From positions 186,001 through 250,000 of the forward strand of contig CAYOMD010000001.1 in the NCBI GenBank assembly GCA_964404985.1: DNA of 64,000 bases. The letters are read 5' to 3'. Source of the stretch: Hankyongella sp964404985. GTDB lineage: Bacteria; Pseudomonadota; Alphaproteobacteria; Sphingomonadales; Sphingomonadaceae. The notes beneath the pieces were generated by a model. The model was given only the letters and a program-made list of their open reading frames with translations. It was not told where the DNA came from and made no database searches. Made by a program: the position numbers and the translations under genes. Shown piece after piece: positions 51,804 to 60,381 of the stretch. Position 1 is the first letter of the stretch. Each line of letters starts with the position of its first letter.

Positions 51804-52343
51804 TTATTGCGGGAGTGCCAAGCCCCACGGGTTGAAGGCAGGCAAGGATGCGGCCTGTGCGCGCTGCGCTCTGGCCCGCGTGGTCATGCGGTAGAAGGCA
51901 TGACGGCCGATCTGCTGCGTCGGCGTCAGGCGCGATGCCCAGGCGGGCGACACGGCCATGGTGTGATAGTGGGTCGAGTCGGTCGTGCGCGGTGTACCCT
52001 GCGCCAGTGCCGCCGCTGCAACGGTCCGCGCGGCGTCCCAGCCTGCCGTATCTGGCGGATGTTTCAGCGAACCATCACAGGTAAAGGTGAACTGGCACCC
52101 TGTTGTGCGCTCCGCCCCCTGCAGCACGACATCGCAAACCGACTTCGGATAGGCAGGGTGCGCAACGCGGTTGAGCACGACCGCGGCAACCGCCGCTTGC
52201 CCCGCATGCGGTTCGCCGCGTGCCTCGTAATAAATCGCGGAGGTGAGACAGGCGAGCGAGCTGGAGAAACGGGGGTCTAGGTCAAGCCCAGGCTGGGCGT
52301 GTACCGGCAGGCCGATCAAAAGCAGGGCGAGTGTTATGCGCAT
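51804..52343 (-). CDS. Cell wall hydrolase, SleB family
   Basis: The 179-residue protein has a signal peptide (MRITLALLLIGLPVHAQ) and a SleB/Hydrolase_2 catalytic domain: LTSAIYYEARGE, with the catalytic Glu, AVAAVVLNRVAHPAYPKSVCDVV, CQFTFTCDG and STHYHTMAVSPAW. Family members are lytic transglycosylase-like enzymes first found in spore germination. In alphaproteobacteria they act on periplasmic peptidoglycan. Two Cys pairs may form disulphides. It is convergent with the PstS-like gene. Confidence 0.85.
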   Translation of the reverse strand: MRITLALLLIGLPVHAQPGLDLDPRFSSSLACLTSAIYYEARGEPHAGQAAVAAVVLNRVAHPAYPKSVCDVVLQGAERTTGCQFTFTCDGSLKHPPDTAGWDAARTVAAAALAQGTPRTTDSTHYHTMAVSPAWASRLTPTQQIGRHAFYRMTTRARAQRAQAASLPAFNPWGLALPQ

Positions 52344-52434
52344 GATGTCTCAATCTCTGGGGTAACAGTGTTTCGAAATTGTGACAGTGCTGACAGGCTG
52401 GACTTCTCCGACCGAAGCTCCTCTAAAAGCGGCC

Positions 52435-53055
52435 ATGACCGAGACCTATTGTCTGGACCTGCTGCGCGCGCAAGCGCCAGATCTGTATCTGGCGGTGCTC
52501 TATGCCCCGGCGGATCGACGCCCGCTGTTCGGCGCACTTGCCGCCTGGGCTGTGGAGCTGGAGCATGTGTGCGATGCAGCACAGGACTCCCTGCTGCGCG
52601 CGGCGCGTTATGCCTGGTGGCGGGAGCGGCTGGAGGCCGGGGAGAGCCGCGGCCATCCGTTGCTGACAGAACTCACGGCGCTTGGCGTCGCGCCATCCCG
52701 TCTGCTCCCGCTGCTGGAGGCATGGGATGGCTGGGCGGCGGGAGAACAGGACCAGACCGCTATCGGGGCCGCCATGGCGGCGCTGCTCGGGCGCACACTC
52801 TGGCCTGATGCCGCCCCGGCCTGGATGGATGCCCTGGCTCGCCTCTATACGCTGCGTCTGCGGATGCCGACGATTGGCGCAATGGAGGACCTGGGTGCGA
52901 TACGCTCGGGCCTTGCAAAAACCCCGAAGATGGCGCGGTGCCTGCGCGCGAGCGGGCCTTATGTGGCGCTTGGGACTCGCGCACCCGCTGGCGATGCCCT
53001 ATCCTTGCGCCTGCAATTCGGGGTGTTTCGGGCCGTGATGACCGGCCGATGGTGA
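52435..53055 (+). CDS. Squalene/phytoene synthase-family-like protein (short)
   Basis: About 206 residues from the ATG at 52435; a GTG at 52381 would add 18. The opening CLDLLRAQAPDLYLAVLYAPADRRPLFGALAAWAVELEHV and RYAWWRERLEAG resemble the NDUFAF6-like branch of the squalene/phytoene synthase family. The Asp-rich prenyl-diphosphate motifs of true synthases are not evident and the protein is shorter than the about 280 residues of the enzymes. An assembly-factor-like role is therefore more likely than carotenoid synthesis. The EF-hand gene starts 4 bases after its stop. Confidence 0.65.
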   Translation: MTETYCLDLLRAQAPDLYLAVLYAPADRRPLFGALAAWAVELEHVCDAAQDSLLRAARYAWWRERLEAGESRGHPLLTELTALGVAPSRLLPLLEAWDGWAAGEQDQTAIGAAMAALLGRTLWPDAAPAWMDALARLYTLRLRMPTIGAMEDLGAIRSGLAKTPKMARCLRASGPYVALGTRAPAGDALSLRLQFGVFRAVMTGRW

Positions 53056-53059
53056 GGGC

Positions 53060-53539
53060 ATGATGAACGCCAGGCTTCGATGGGCAGCAGGCGGCACGGC
53101 TGTGGTCCTGATCGTGGCCGGAGCGGTGATGTGGCAGCAAGCGCCGCGCCCGGTTCAACAATCGGTGCCAGAAACCAGACTTGTTGCCTCTGCTGTCGCA
53201 CCCGCACGGGCGTCGACCGCTGCTGCACAAACGCCGCACACCGAGGAACCGGAGCCGACACGGGAGGAGCGGCGACGGGCGCGCTATGACAAGGACAAGG
53301 ACGGTCAGGTCAGCCGGGAGGAATATCTGGCGAGCCGCCGCAAGGCCTACGCAAAGCTTGACCGCGATGGCGATGGCCGGCTGTCGTTCGAGGAATATGC
53401 CATCAGCACATCGGACCGTTTTGCTCAAGCCGATTCGGATCGCAATGGCCGGCTGAGCCCAGCCGAGTTTGCGACCACCGCCCGCAAACCGGCACCGCGC
53501 AAGTGCGATTGCCCGCAAAAGCCGGATGAAGACGCTTGA
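53060..53539 (+). CDS. EF-hand calcium-binding protein, membrane-anchored or periplasmic
   Basis: The 159-residue protein has an N-terminal hydrophobic segment (WAAGGTAVVLIVAGAVMW) and a Pro/Thr linker. Three EF-hand-type loops follow, with calcium-liganding positions intact: DKDKDGQVSREE, DRDGDGRLSFEE and DSDRNGRLSPAE. It ends in a Lys/Cys tail (RKCDCPQKPDEDA). It should bind calcium outside the cytoplasm. Function is otherwise unknown. GAGG precedes the double ATG, and the gene follows the phytoene-synthase-like gene closely, so they probably share a transcript. Confidence 0.82.
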   Translation: MMNARLRWAAGGTAVVLIVAGAVMWQQAPRPVQQSVPETRLVASAVAPARASTAAAQTPHTEEPEPTREERRRARYDKDKDGQVSREEYLASRRKAYAKLDRDGDGRLSFEEYAISTSDRFAQADSDRNGRLSPAEFATTARKPAPRKCDCPQKPDEDA

Positions 53540-53587
53540 CAGATGCTGCATTGTGTTCTTATTATGTTCTGAAAACCGGGAGGGATT

Positions 53588-54010
53588 ATGTCTGACATTC
53601 GCGCGCCGGAAATGCCGTGGCTTTCCCCCTATATCACGCTACGCGATGTCGAGGCGTCGATCCGTTTTTACACGGATGTCTTCGGTTTTGAGCTGGCTGA
53701 CAAGATTGATGGTCCGGACGGCACGCCGTTTCACATCGAGTTCCGCTATCATGGTGAAAAGGTGCTCATGGGTTCGCCGGATAAGCCGGAGACCGGTGAG
53801 TGCCCGGCAACGCTCGGGGTGCGCGCCAGCCAATGGTTCTATCTCTACGTTGGCGATGTGGATGCAACGATCGCGCGCGCCGCCGCTGCCGGTGCGACGG
53901 TCGAAAGCCCGGCGGAGGACGCCTTCTGGGGCGACCGCATGGGTATCATCGTCTGTCCGAACGGCTATCGCTGGTCCGTGGCGCGCTGGCGCGGCGAGGC
54001 CGCCAGCTGA
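53588..54010 (+). CDS. VOC superfamily (glyoxalase/bleomycin-resistance-like) protein
   Basis: The 140-residue protein shows the paired beta-alpha-beta-beta-beta pattern of VOC proteins: PWLSPYITLRDVEASIRFYTD opening (here in two blocks), DGTPFHIEFRYHGEKVLMG, WFYLYVGDVDATIARAAAAG and EDAFWGDRMGIIVCPNGYRW. Probable metal ligands are Glu and His in the strands. It is similar in style to PhnB/YdcJ-type proteins. Substrate is unknown. The start has GGGAGG 5 bases upstream. Confidence 0.82.
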   Translation: MSDIRAPEMPWLSPYITLRDVEASIRFYTDVFGFELADKIDGPDGTPFHIEFRYHGEKVLMGSPDKPETGECPATLGVRASQWFYLYVGDVDATIARAAAAGATVESPAEDAFWGDRMGIIVCPNGYRWSVARWRGEAAS

Positions 54011-54094
54011 ATCTGCCGGAGCTGGGCTGCTTTGCCGGTTGACTTGAAAGCGGCGTCGGGTAGACAGACTTTGTTCGCGGGGGCAACCCTGTCG

Positions 54095-54293
54095 ACGCGC
54101 GGGAGAGCGTGGTCCGTGAGGCCCACCACCGAAGGAGCAACCGCCCCGGAATCTCTCAGGTCAACGGACCGCGCGGCGATGTTGCGGCACTCTGGAAAGC
54201 GGGCAGCCTCATGGGCTGCCTCACCGAAGGGGTAATCCGGTATCAGCCTTGGCTTGGTCCGGCAAAGCTCTCAGGTTTTCCGACAGAGGGGGC
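54095..54293 (+). ncRNA. Tandem glycine riboswitch
   Basis: Two consecutive glycine aptamers. The first has GGGAGAGCG (54101-54109), CACCGAAGGAGCAA (54127-54140) and AATCTCTCAGG (54150-54160). The second has CTCTGGAAAGC (54190-54200), CACCGAAGGGGTAA (54222-54235), AAAGCTCTCAGG (54264-54275) and CAGAGGGG (54284-54291). These are the conserved core elements of the gcvT RNA element. It ends about 40 bases before the gcvT start and should turn the glycine cleavage genes on when glycine is abundant. Confidence 0.95.
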
Positions 54294-54335
54294 ACAGGCG
54301 CCAGTTTCGGCGCTGCTCTGTCGTTGAGAAGTGCC

Positions 54336-55442
54336 ATGTCGGACGCCCTGCTGGAAACACCCCTGATCAATCTGCACCGCACGCTCGGCGGTCGTATCGT
54401 TCCGTTCGCCGGTTATGCCCTGCCGGTGCAATTCCCGGACGGCATCATGGCCGAGCACCTCTGGACGCGGCAGTCAGCCGGGCTGTTCGATGTCTCGCAC
54501 ATGGGGCAGGTGGTCTTGACCGGTGCCGGCACAGCAGCCGCGCTGGAAACCCTGCTGCCCGGCGATATCGCGGGGCTGAAGCTCAACCGCATGCGGTATA
54601 GTCTTCTGCTGGATGCAAGCGGCGGGATTTTGGACGACCTGATGGTGTGCCAACGCGCGGACGACCTGCTGCTGGTCGTCAACGGGGCGGTCAAGCACGC
54701 GGACATTGCGGTGCTGCGTGCTGTGCTGGAACCCAAGGGCGTGACTGTCACCTATCGCGATGACTGGGCACTGATGGCGTTGCAAGGGCCGAGGGCAGTC
54801 GATGCCCTGGCCCGGCTCGCCCCGGAGGTCGCAAGCCTCACCTTCATGCAAGCCGGCCCTGCGGTGATTGCTGGCGCCCCCGCCTGGGTCAGCCGCTCAG
54901 GCTACACCGGCGAGGATGGCTTCGAGATTTCCGTGGCCTGCGATGTGGCAGAGGCGGTGGCGAAGGTTTTGCTCGACCAGCCGGAGGTCAAAGCGATTGG
55001 GCTTGGCGCGCGCGATTCCCTGCGACTGGAGGCCGGCCTGCCGCTCTATGGCCATGACCTGAGCCCGCAGACCAATCCGGTCGAGGCGGACTTGACCTTT
55101 GCGATTTCCAAGCGGCGCAAGCTTGAGGGCGGGTTCCCCGGCGCTGACACCGTGCTCGGGCAGCTGTTGGGCGGTGCCGCGCGCAAACGGGTTGGCCTCA
55201 AGCTGGAAGGGCGGCTGCCGGCGCGCGAAGGGGCCGCCATTTATACGGGCGACCAGCAGGTCGGGACTGTGACCAGCGGCGGCTTCAGCCCGAGCCTGCA
55301 GTCCCCGATTGCCATGGGCTACGTCGCGCAAGCGCAGGCCGCCGACGGGACGGCGCTGGAGATCGATGTGCGCGGCAAGCGCATCCCGGCCGCTGTCGCG
55401 CCGATGCCGTTTGTTCCACACCGCTATGTTCGTACCAACTGA
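54336..55442 (+). CDS. gcvT: Glycine cleavage system aminomethyltransferase (T protein)
   Basis: About 368 residues from the ATG at 54336. The upstream open frame runs through the riboswitch and is not translated. Family blocks are PFAGYALPVQF, GLFDVSHMGQV, YTGEDGFEI, DSLRLEAGLPLYGHDL and SGGFSPSLQSPIAMGYV. It transfers the methylene group from the aminomethyl-lipoyl H protein to tetrahydrofolate, releasing ammonia. It is the first gene of the gcv operon and directly downstream of the glycine riboswitch. Confidence 0.96.
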   Translation: MSDALLETPLINLHRTLGGRIVPFAGYALPVQFPDGIMAEHLWTRQSAGLFDVSHMGQVVLTGAGTAAALETLLPGDIAGLKLNRMRYSLLLDASGGILDDLMVCQRADDLLLVVNGAVKHADIAVLRAVLEPKGVTVTYRDDWALMALQGPRAVDALARLAPEVASLTFMQAGPAVIAGAPAWVSRSGYTGEDGFEISVACDVAEAVAKVLLDQPEVKAIGLGARDSLRLEAGLPLYGHDLSPQTNPVEADLTFAISKRRKLEGGFPGADTVLGQLLGGAARKRVGLKLEGRLPAREGAAIYTGDQQVGTVTSGGFSPSLQSPIAMGYVAQAQAADGTALEIDVRGKRIPAAVAPMPFVPHRYVRTN

Positions 55443-55453
55443 GGGAGACCAGG

Positions 55454-55828
55454 ATGACGCTGTATTTCACCAAGGATCATGAATGGCTGCGTGTCGAAGG
55501 CGACGTCGCGACGTTTGGCATCACGAGCTACGCGCAGGAGCAACTGGGCGACGTGGTGTTCGTTGAGCTGCCGGAGATCGGCAAGGCCGTGGCGCAGGGG
55601 GGCGACGCTGCTGTCGTCGAGTCGGTGAAAGCCGCGTCCGACGTCTATGCGCCAGTTTCGGGTGAGATTGTCGCCGTGAATGACAGCCTGGTCGATGCGC
55701 CGGCACTGGTCAACAGCGCGCCGGAAGGCGAGGGCTGGTTCGCCAGGCTCAAGCTGAGCAATACGGCAGAACTGGACGCGCTGATGGATGCGGATGCGTA
55801 CCAGGCCTATCTGGCGACCTTGAGCTGA
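55454..55828 (+). CDS. gcvH: Glycine cleavage system H protein
   Basis: The 124-residue protein is of standard length. FTKDHEWLRVEGDVATFGIT opens it, and the lipoylated lysine is in VVESVKAASDVYAP. It shuttles the aminomethyl group between P, T and L proteins. It lies 11 bases after gcvT with GGGAGACC before the ATG. Its stop overlaps the start of the methyltransferase gene by one base. Confidence 0.96.
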   Translation: MTLYFTKDHEWLRVEGDVATFGITSYAQEQLGDVVFVELPEIGKAVAQGGDAAVVESVKAASDVYAPVSGEIVAVNDSLVDAPALVNSAPEGEGWFARLKLSNTAELDALMDADAYQAYLATLS

Positions 55829-56598
55829 TGACGACGCCGCAACCCGTCAACCGCTGGGATGCCACGGCCTATGCGGCCAACGCCGGGTTCGTGCCTGCGC
55901 TTGGTGCGCCGGTGCTGGCGCTACTGGCGCCGCAGCCGGGGGAGCGCATCCTCGATCTGGGCTGCGGCGACGGCGTGCTGACCGAGAAGCTCCTGGCCAG
56001 TGGCGCGACCGTGTCCGGCGTCGACTTCAGCCCGGAGATGGTGGCCGCCGCCAAGGCCCGGGGACTTGTCGCCACGGTCATGGATGGCCAGGCGCTCGCC
56101 TTCCACGCGGAATTCGATGCGGTGTTCACCAATGCGGCGTTGCACTGGATGATGGACCACGCGGCCGTGGCGCAGGGCGTGTTCCGGGCGCTCAAGCCGG
56201 GTGGCCGCTTCGTCGGGGAGTTCGGCGGCTTTGGCAATATCGCGGCGCTGCGTACCGGCATCCGTGCCGTACTGGCGCTGGAGGGCTACACACTGCCGGA
56301 CCGCGAGGCGCAGAATTACGCTGAGCCCGCCATGTTTGCCGATACCCTGGCACAGGCGGGCTTTTCCGAGGTCGAAGTGTCACTCATCCACCGGCCGACC
56401 GAACTGCCGACCGGGGTGGTCGGCTGGCTGACGGCCCTGCGTCAGGGCTTCATGGATACGGTCGGTGTAGCGGACGAGGATGCGCCGCGTATCATGCAGC
56501 AGATCGAGGATTTCCTCGCGCCGATCCTGAAGCGCGCAGACGGGGTGTTTGTCGCAGACTATGTCCGCCTGCGGTTTCAGGCAAGAAAACCAAGTTAA
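55828..56598 (+). CDS. SAM-dependent methyltransferase inside the gcv operon
   Basis: The 256-residue class I methyltransferase carries motif I ERILDLGCGDGVLTEKL, SGVDFSPEMVAAAKARG, and VFTNAALHWMMDH, where the ALHW form is shared with trans-aconitate-type methyltransferases. The C-terminal FVADYVRLRFQARK is also family-like. The substrate is unknown. It starts on the last base of the gcvH stop and ends 15 bases before gcvPA, so it is translated as part of the glycine operon. Whether it is functionally tied to one-carbon flow or just hitchhiking is open. Confidence 0.85.
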   Translation: MTTPQPVNRWDATAYAANAGFVPALGAPVLALLAPQPGERILDLGCGDGVLTEKLLASGATVSGVDFSPEMVAAAKARGLVATVMDGQALAFHAEFDAVFTNAALHWMMDHAAVAQGVFRALKPGGRFVGEFGGFGNIAALRTGIRAVLALEGYTLPDREAQNYAEPAMFADTLAQAGFSEVEVSLIHRPTELPTGVVGWLTALRQGFMDTVGVADEDAPRIMQQIEDFLAPILKRADGVFVADYVRLRFQARKPS

Positions 56599-56613
56599 AT
56601 CAAGGGTTCATCC

Positions 56614-57981
56614 ATGCGCTATTTGCCACTGAACGATGTTGACCGTGCAGAAATGCTGCGCACAATTGGTGCAGCACATATAGACGACCTGTTCCGGGAT
56701 GTGCCGCCTGCGACCCTGGGCCGAGTGCCTGTCGCCGGCTTGCCGCACCACATGACTGAACTGGAGGTTGAGCGGTTGCTCGGTGGGCTGGCGCGCCGCA
56801 ACAAGCCGGCCGGCGAATATCCGTTTTTCATCGGTTGCGGGGCGTACAAGCACCACGTGCCGGCGAGCGTCGACCACATCATCCAGCGCGGGGAATTCCT
56901 GACCAGCTATACACCGTATCAGCCGGAAATCGCGCAGGGGACCCTGCAATATCTGTTCGAGTTTCAGACCCAGGTGGCACGCCTGTTCGGTCTGGATGTG
57001 GCCAACGCCTCGATGTACGACGGCTCAACGGCCTGTGTTGAGGCGATCTTCATGGCGCGCCGCGTCACCCGCCGCTCCAAGGCAGTGCTCTCGGCCGGCT
57101 TGCACCCGCACTATGTCGAAGTGGCGCAAACGCTGACCGCCTTCACCGATGACCAGCTGGTGACCGGCACACCCAGCCTGACGAACGGCAAGCCGGGCTG
57201 CGACCTCGACTGGCTGATGGGCCAGATCGACGACCAGACCTCGTGTGTTGTGGTGCAGAACCCGAACCTGTTCGGCCATGTTGCGGACCTGAGTGATCTG
57301 GCTGCTGCCTGCCATGCCAAGGGGGCCTTACTGGTGGTGGTGGTCACCGAGGCGATGTCGCTCGGGATGGTCACCTCTCCGGGCGAGATGGGCGCGGATA
57401 TTGCGGTTGGCGAAGGCCAGTCGATCGGCAATGCCCTCAACTTTGGCGGGCCGTACCTGGGGCTGTTCGCATCGAAGGAAAAATACGTTCGCCAGATGCC
57501 GGGTCGTCTGTGCGGCGAGACGGTGGACGCGGACGGCAAGCGCGGCTTCGTGCTGACGCTCTCGACCCGCGAGCAGCACATCCGCAGGGAGAAGGCGACC
57601 TCCAACATCTGTACCAACTCCGGGCTGTGCGCGCTCGCCTTCACGGTCCACATGACTTTGCTGGGCGAGAAGGGCCTGCGTGCGGTTGCCGAATACAACC
57701 ATGCCCGCGCGTGCGATGTGGCGGACAGGCTGAGTGCCATCCGGGGCATCACGGTGCTGAATGATGCGTTCTTCAATGAATTCACGATTGCGCTGGATCG
57801 CCCGGCCCGTCCGGTCCTGCGCGACATGGCGGAGCATGGTGTCCTGGCCGGCGTCGCCTCCACCCGGTTGTTCCCGCATGTGGCAGCGCTTGAAAACAGC
57901 GTGATTGTCGCCGTTACAGAAACCGTGACCGATGCCGATATCGAAGCGCTGGTCACCGCATTCCAAAAGGTGCTGGTATGA
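56614..57981 (+). CDS. gcvPA: Glycine dehydrogenase (decarboxylating) subunit 1
   Basis: The 455-residue protein corresponds to the N-terminal half of fused GcvP. Typical blocks are FIGCGAYKHHVPASVDHI, FLTSYTPYQPEIAQGTLQ, ANASMYDGSTACVEAI and GRLCGETVDADGKRGFVLTL. The split form (PA plus PB) occurs in many bacteria and archaea. Together with subunit 2 it decarboxylates glycine and loads the aminomethyl group on GcvH. The stop overlaps the gcvPB start (ATGA). Confidence 0.96.
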   Translation: MRYLPLNDVDRAEMLRTIGAAHIDDLFRDVPPATLGRVPVAGLPHHMTELEVERLLGGLARRNKPAGEYPFFIGCGAYKHHVPASVDHIIQRGEFLTSYTPYQPEIAQGTLQYLFEFQTQVARLFGLDVANASMYDGSTACVEAIFMARRVTRRSKAVLSAGLHPHYVEVAQTLTAFTDDQLVTGTPSLTNGKPGCDLDWLMGQIDDQTSCVVVQNPNLFGHVADLSDLAAACHAKGALLVVVVTEAMSLGMVTSPGEMGADIAVGEGQSIGNALNFGGPYLGLFASKEKYVRQMPGRLCGETVDADGKRGFVLTLSTREQHIRREKATSNICTNSGLCALAFTVHMTLLGEKGLRAVAEYNHARACDVADRLSAIRGITVLNDAFFNEFTIALDRPARPVLRDMAEHGVLAGVASTRLFPHVAALENSVIVAVTETVTDADIEALVTAFQKVLV

Positions 57982-59549
57982 GCATGAACAACCAGGGTCG
58001 CCCGACCCGCCCGTCCGACACGCACGCTGAACCGGCAGGTGATACGTTCACCGGTAACCGCGCACTGCAGCTCGAAGAGCCGCTGATCTTCGAGATCGGC
58101 GACGAAACCCGCACCGGCGTCGATACCCCGGCCCAGCCGATGCGTGCGGCCCGTCTGGGCGGGCTGGAGCGCAGACGGCCGATCGGCCTGCCGGGCCTGA
58201 CCGAGCCGGAGGCGGTGCGCCACTTCACGCGGCTGAGCCGCAAGAACTATGCGATCGACCTCGGGCTGTTTCCGCTTGGGTCGTGCACCATGAAGCACAA
58301 TCCCCGCCTCAACGAGAAGATGGCGCGGCTACCCGGCTTTGCCGATATCCATCCGTTGCAGCCGCAAAACAGCGTCCAGGGTGCTCTCGAGCTTATCGAG
58401 CTGGTCGCGCACTGGCTGATGACGCTGACCGGCATGCAGGCGGTCGCCATGAGCCCGAAGGCCGGTGCCCACGGCGAGCTCTGCGGCATGCTGGCGATCC
58501 GGGCAGCGCTGGAGGCGCGCGGTGACCCGCGCCCGGTCGTGCTGTGCCCGGAGTCTGCGCACGGCACCAACCCGGCGACGGCAGCCTTCTGCGGCTTCCG
58601 GGTCGAGCCGATCCCGGCCGATGACCGCGGCCGGGTTGATTTTGCGGCCCTCAAGCAGCGCCTGGGGCCGGATGTTGCTGCCATCATGCTCACCAACCCG
58701 AACACCTGCGGGCTGTTCGAGCCGGACATCGTCGAGATTGCGCAGGCTGTTCATGCAGTCGGTGCCTATTTCTACTGCGACGGTGCGAACTTCAACGCGC
58801 TGGTCGGCAAGGTGCGCCCCGGCGACCTGGGCGTCGATGCCATGCACATCAACCTGCACAAAACCTTCTCGACCCCCCATGGCGGCGGCGGGCCGGGGTC
58901 CGGGCCGGTGGTGCTCTCGGAGAAGCTGGCCCCGTTTGCCCCGTTGCCGTTCATCCACAAGCTGGCGGATGGTGCGCTGCAACTGGTCGAGCACCGGGAT
59001 GAAGACCCCAAGGCCGCGCAGAGCTTCGGGCGCATGACCGCCTTCCATGGCCAGATGGGCATGTTTGTGCGGGCGGCATCCTATATGCTGAGCCACGGTG
59101 CGGATGGTCTTATGCAAGCGGCCGAAGACGCCGTGCTGAATGCCAACTATGTGCTGGCCAGCCTCAAGGATGTCATGACGGCACCGTTCGATGGCCCGTG
59201 CATGCATGAAGCGCTGTTCGATGACCGCTTCCTGAAGGACGCAGGGCTGACCACGCTCGATTTCGCCAAGGCGATGATCGACGAGGGTTACCACCCGATG
59301 ACGGTGTATTTCCCGCTGGTGGTGCACGGCGCGATGCTGGTGGAGCCGACCGAGAGCGAAAGCAAGGCCACGCTCGATCAGTTCATCATGGCCATGCGCA
59401 ATCTCGCACTGGCGGCCAAGTCGGGCGACACCGGGCGCTTCACCAGCGCGCCGCGCTTTGCGCCCATGAAACGGCTGGACGAAACCCGGGCGGCGCGGCA
59501 GCCGGTGCTAAGCTACCGGCCACCGGCGCAGGCGGAAGCGGCGGAGTAG
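57978..59549 (+). CDS. gcvPB: Glycine dehydrogenase (decarboxylating) subunit 2
   Basis: The 523-residue protein is the PLP-carrying half of split GcvP. SCTMKHNPRLNEKM, ESAHGTNPATAAFCGF, MLTNPNTCGLFEPDI and the PLP-lysine loop HINLHKTFSTPHGGGGPGSG are visible. It is the last gene of the riboswitch-controlled operon. The L protein (lipoamide dehydrogenase) is not encoded nearby. Confidence 0.96.
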   Translation: MSMNNQGRPTRPSDTHAEPAGDTFTGNRALQLEEPLIFEIGDETRTGVDTPAQPMRAARLGGLERRRPIGLPGLTEPEAVRHFTRLSRKNYAIDLGLFPLGSCTMKHNPRLNEKMARLPGFADIHPLQPQNSVQGALELIELVAHWLMTLTGMQAVAMSPKAGAHGELCGMLAIRAALEARGDPRPVVLCPESAHGTNPATAAFCGFRVEPIPADDRGRVDFAALKQRLGPDVAAIMLTNPNTCGLFEPDIVEIAQAVHAVGAYFYCDGANFNALVGKVRPGDLGVDAMHINLHKTFSTPHGGGGPGSGPVVLSEKLAPFAPLPFIHKLADGALQLVEHRDEDPKAAQSFGRMTAFHGQMGMFVRAASYMLSHGADGLMQAAEDAVLNANYVLASLKDVMTAPFDGPCMHEALFDDRFLKDAGLTTLDFAKAMIDEGYHPMTVYFPLVVHGAMLVEPTESESKATLDQFIMAMRNLALAAKSGDTGRFTSAPRFAPMKRLDETRAARQPVLSYRPPAQAEAAE

Positions 59550-59573
59550 GCTCCAGCGGGAGAGGGTAGTCCT

Positions 59574-60191
59574 TTACTTCGAGAAGGTGATGTCGCCGCT
59601 GCCGCGCTCGCTGGTCTGGCGGCTGGCAGGCTTGCCGTGCACAGTGATGTCGCCGGAGCCCATCAGGGAGGCCTCGATCGCCTTAGTGGCGTAGGCATCG
59701 ATGTCGCCGGAGCCGAGCAGCGACACATCGGCACTCTCGCATTTCAGGTCTTTGGCGACCATGTCACCGGAGCCGAGCAGGCTGGCCTTCAGGCTGGTGC
59801 ATGTGCCGGCCAGGATCATATCGCCGGAGCCGGTCAACCGTGCCTCGAAAGCTTTGGCGTTAACGCCGGTTGCTTTCATATCTCCGGAGCCGGTGAGGGT
59901 CATGCGGCTGAGTGCGGGCAGGCGTACTTTCACAACCACATGGCCGCTGCTGGAGTAAGAGCCGGATTTCTGGCTGATGACCAGCACGCCGTCGTCCACC
60001 GCGATCTTCAGCCGGTCCAGCTCTTTGGCGTCACCCTCAGCCGTTACCGAGAATGCTCCTTGGGAAATCTCGACATTGTGCGAGCCCGTCAACGCAACGC
60101 CCGTAAAGCCTTTGACATCGAACGTGCGTGCGGCAGCAAACGCCGGTGTTGCGGCCAATGATACGATCAGCAGGGGGGCGAGTAGCTTCAT
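59574..60191 (-). CDS. Head-GIN domain protein (DUF2807)
   Basis: The 205-residue protein has a signal peptide (LIVSLAATPAFAA) and the head-GIN/DUF2807 opening FDVKGFTGVALTGSHNVEIS. It then shows at least six regularly spaced turns GSGDM/GSGDI (as in LTGSGDMKATG, LLGSGDIDAYA and LMGSGDITVHG), the rungs of a right-handed beta-solenoid. Secreted or periplasmic; the molecular role is unknown. AGGAGAACC precedes the ATG. It is convergent with gcvPB, 24 bases apart. Confidence 0.85.
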   Translation of the reverse strand: MKLLAPLLIVSLAATPAFAAARTFDVKGFTGVALTGSHNVEISQGAFSVTAEGDAKELDRLKIAVDDGVLVISQKSGSYSSSGHVVVKVRLPALSRMTLTGSGDMKATGVNAKAFEARLTGSGDMILAGTCTSLKASLLGSGDMVAKDLKCESADVSLLGSGDIDAYATKAIEASLMGSGDITVHGKPASRQTSERGSGDITFSK

Positions 60192-60381
60192 GAGGTTCTC
60201 CTGTGAGTCATGCGTAGCGGTGTAGTATTTATCTATAGCAGTTTGGCGAAGTTTTATCGGCTGTCATGCCTCATGCGGTGAACGGCGGCAAATCGCTGAC
60301 AATCTGCTTCATGCGTTTATATGGTGAGCGGTAACCCCATGCGGGCAAGGGGCGAATACACGGCAGCAAAGGAGATATTTC

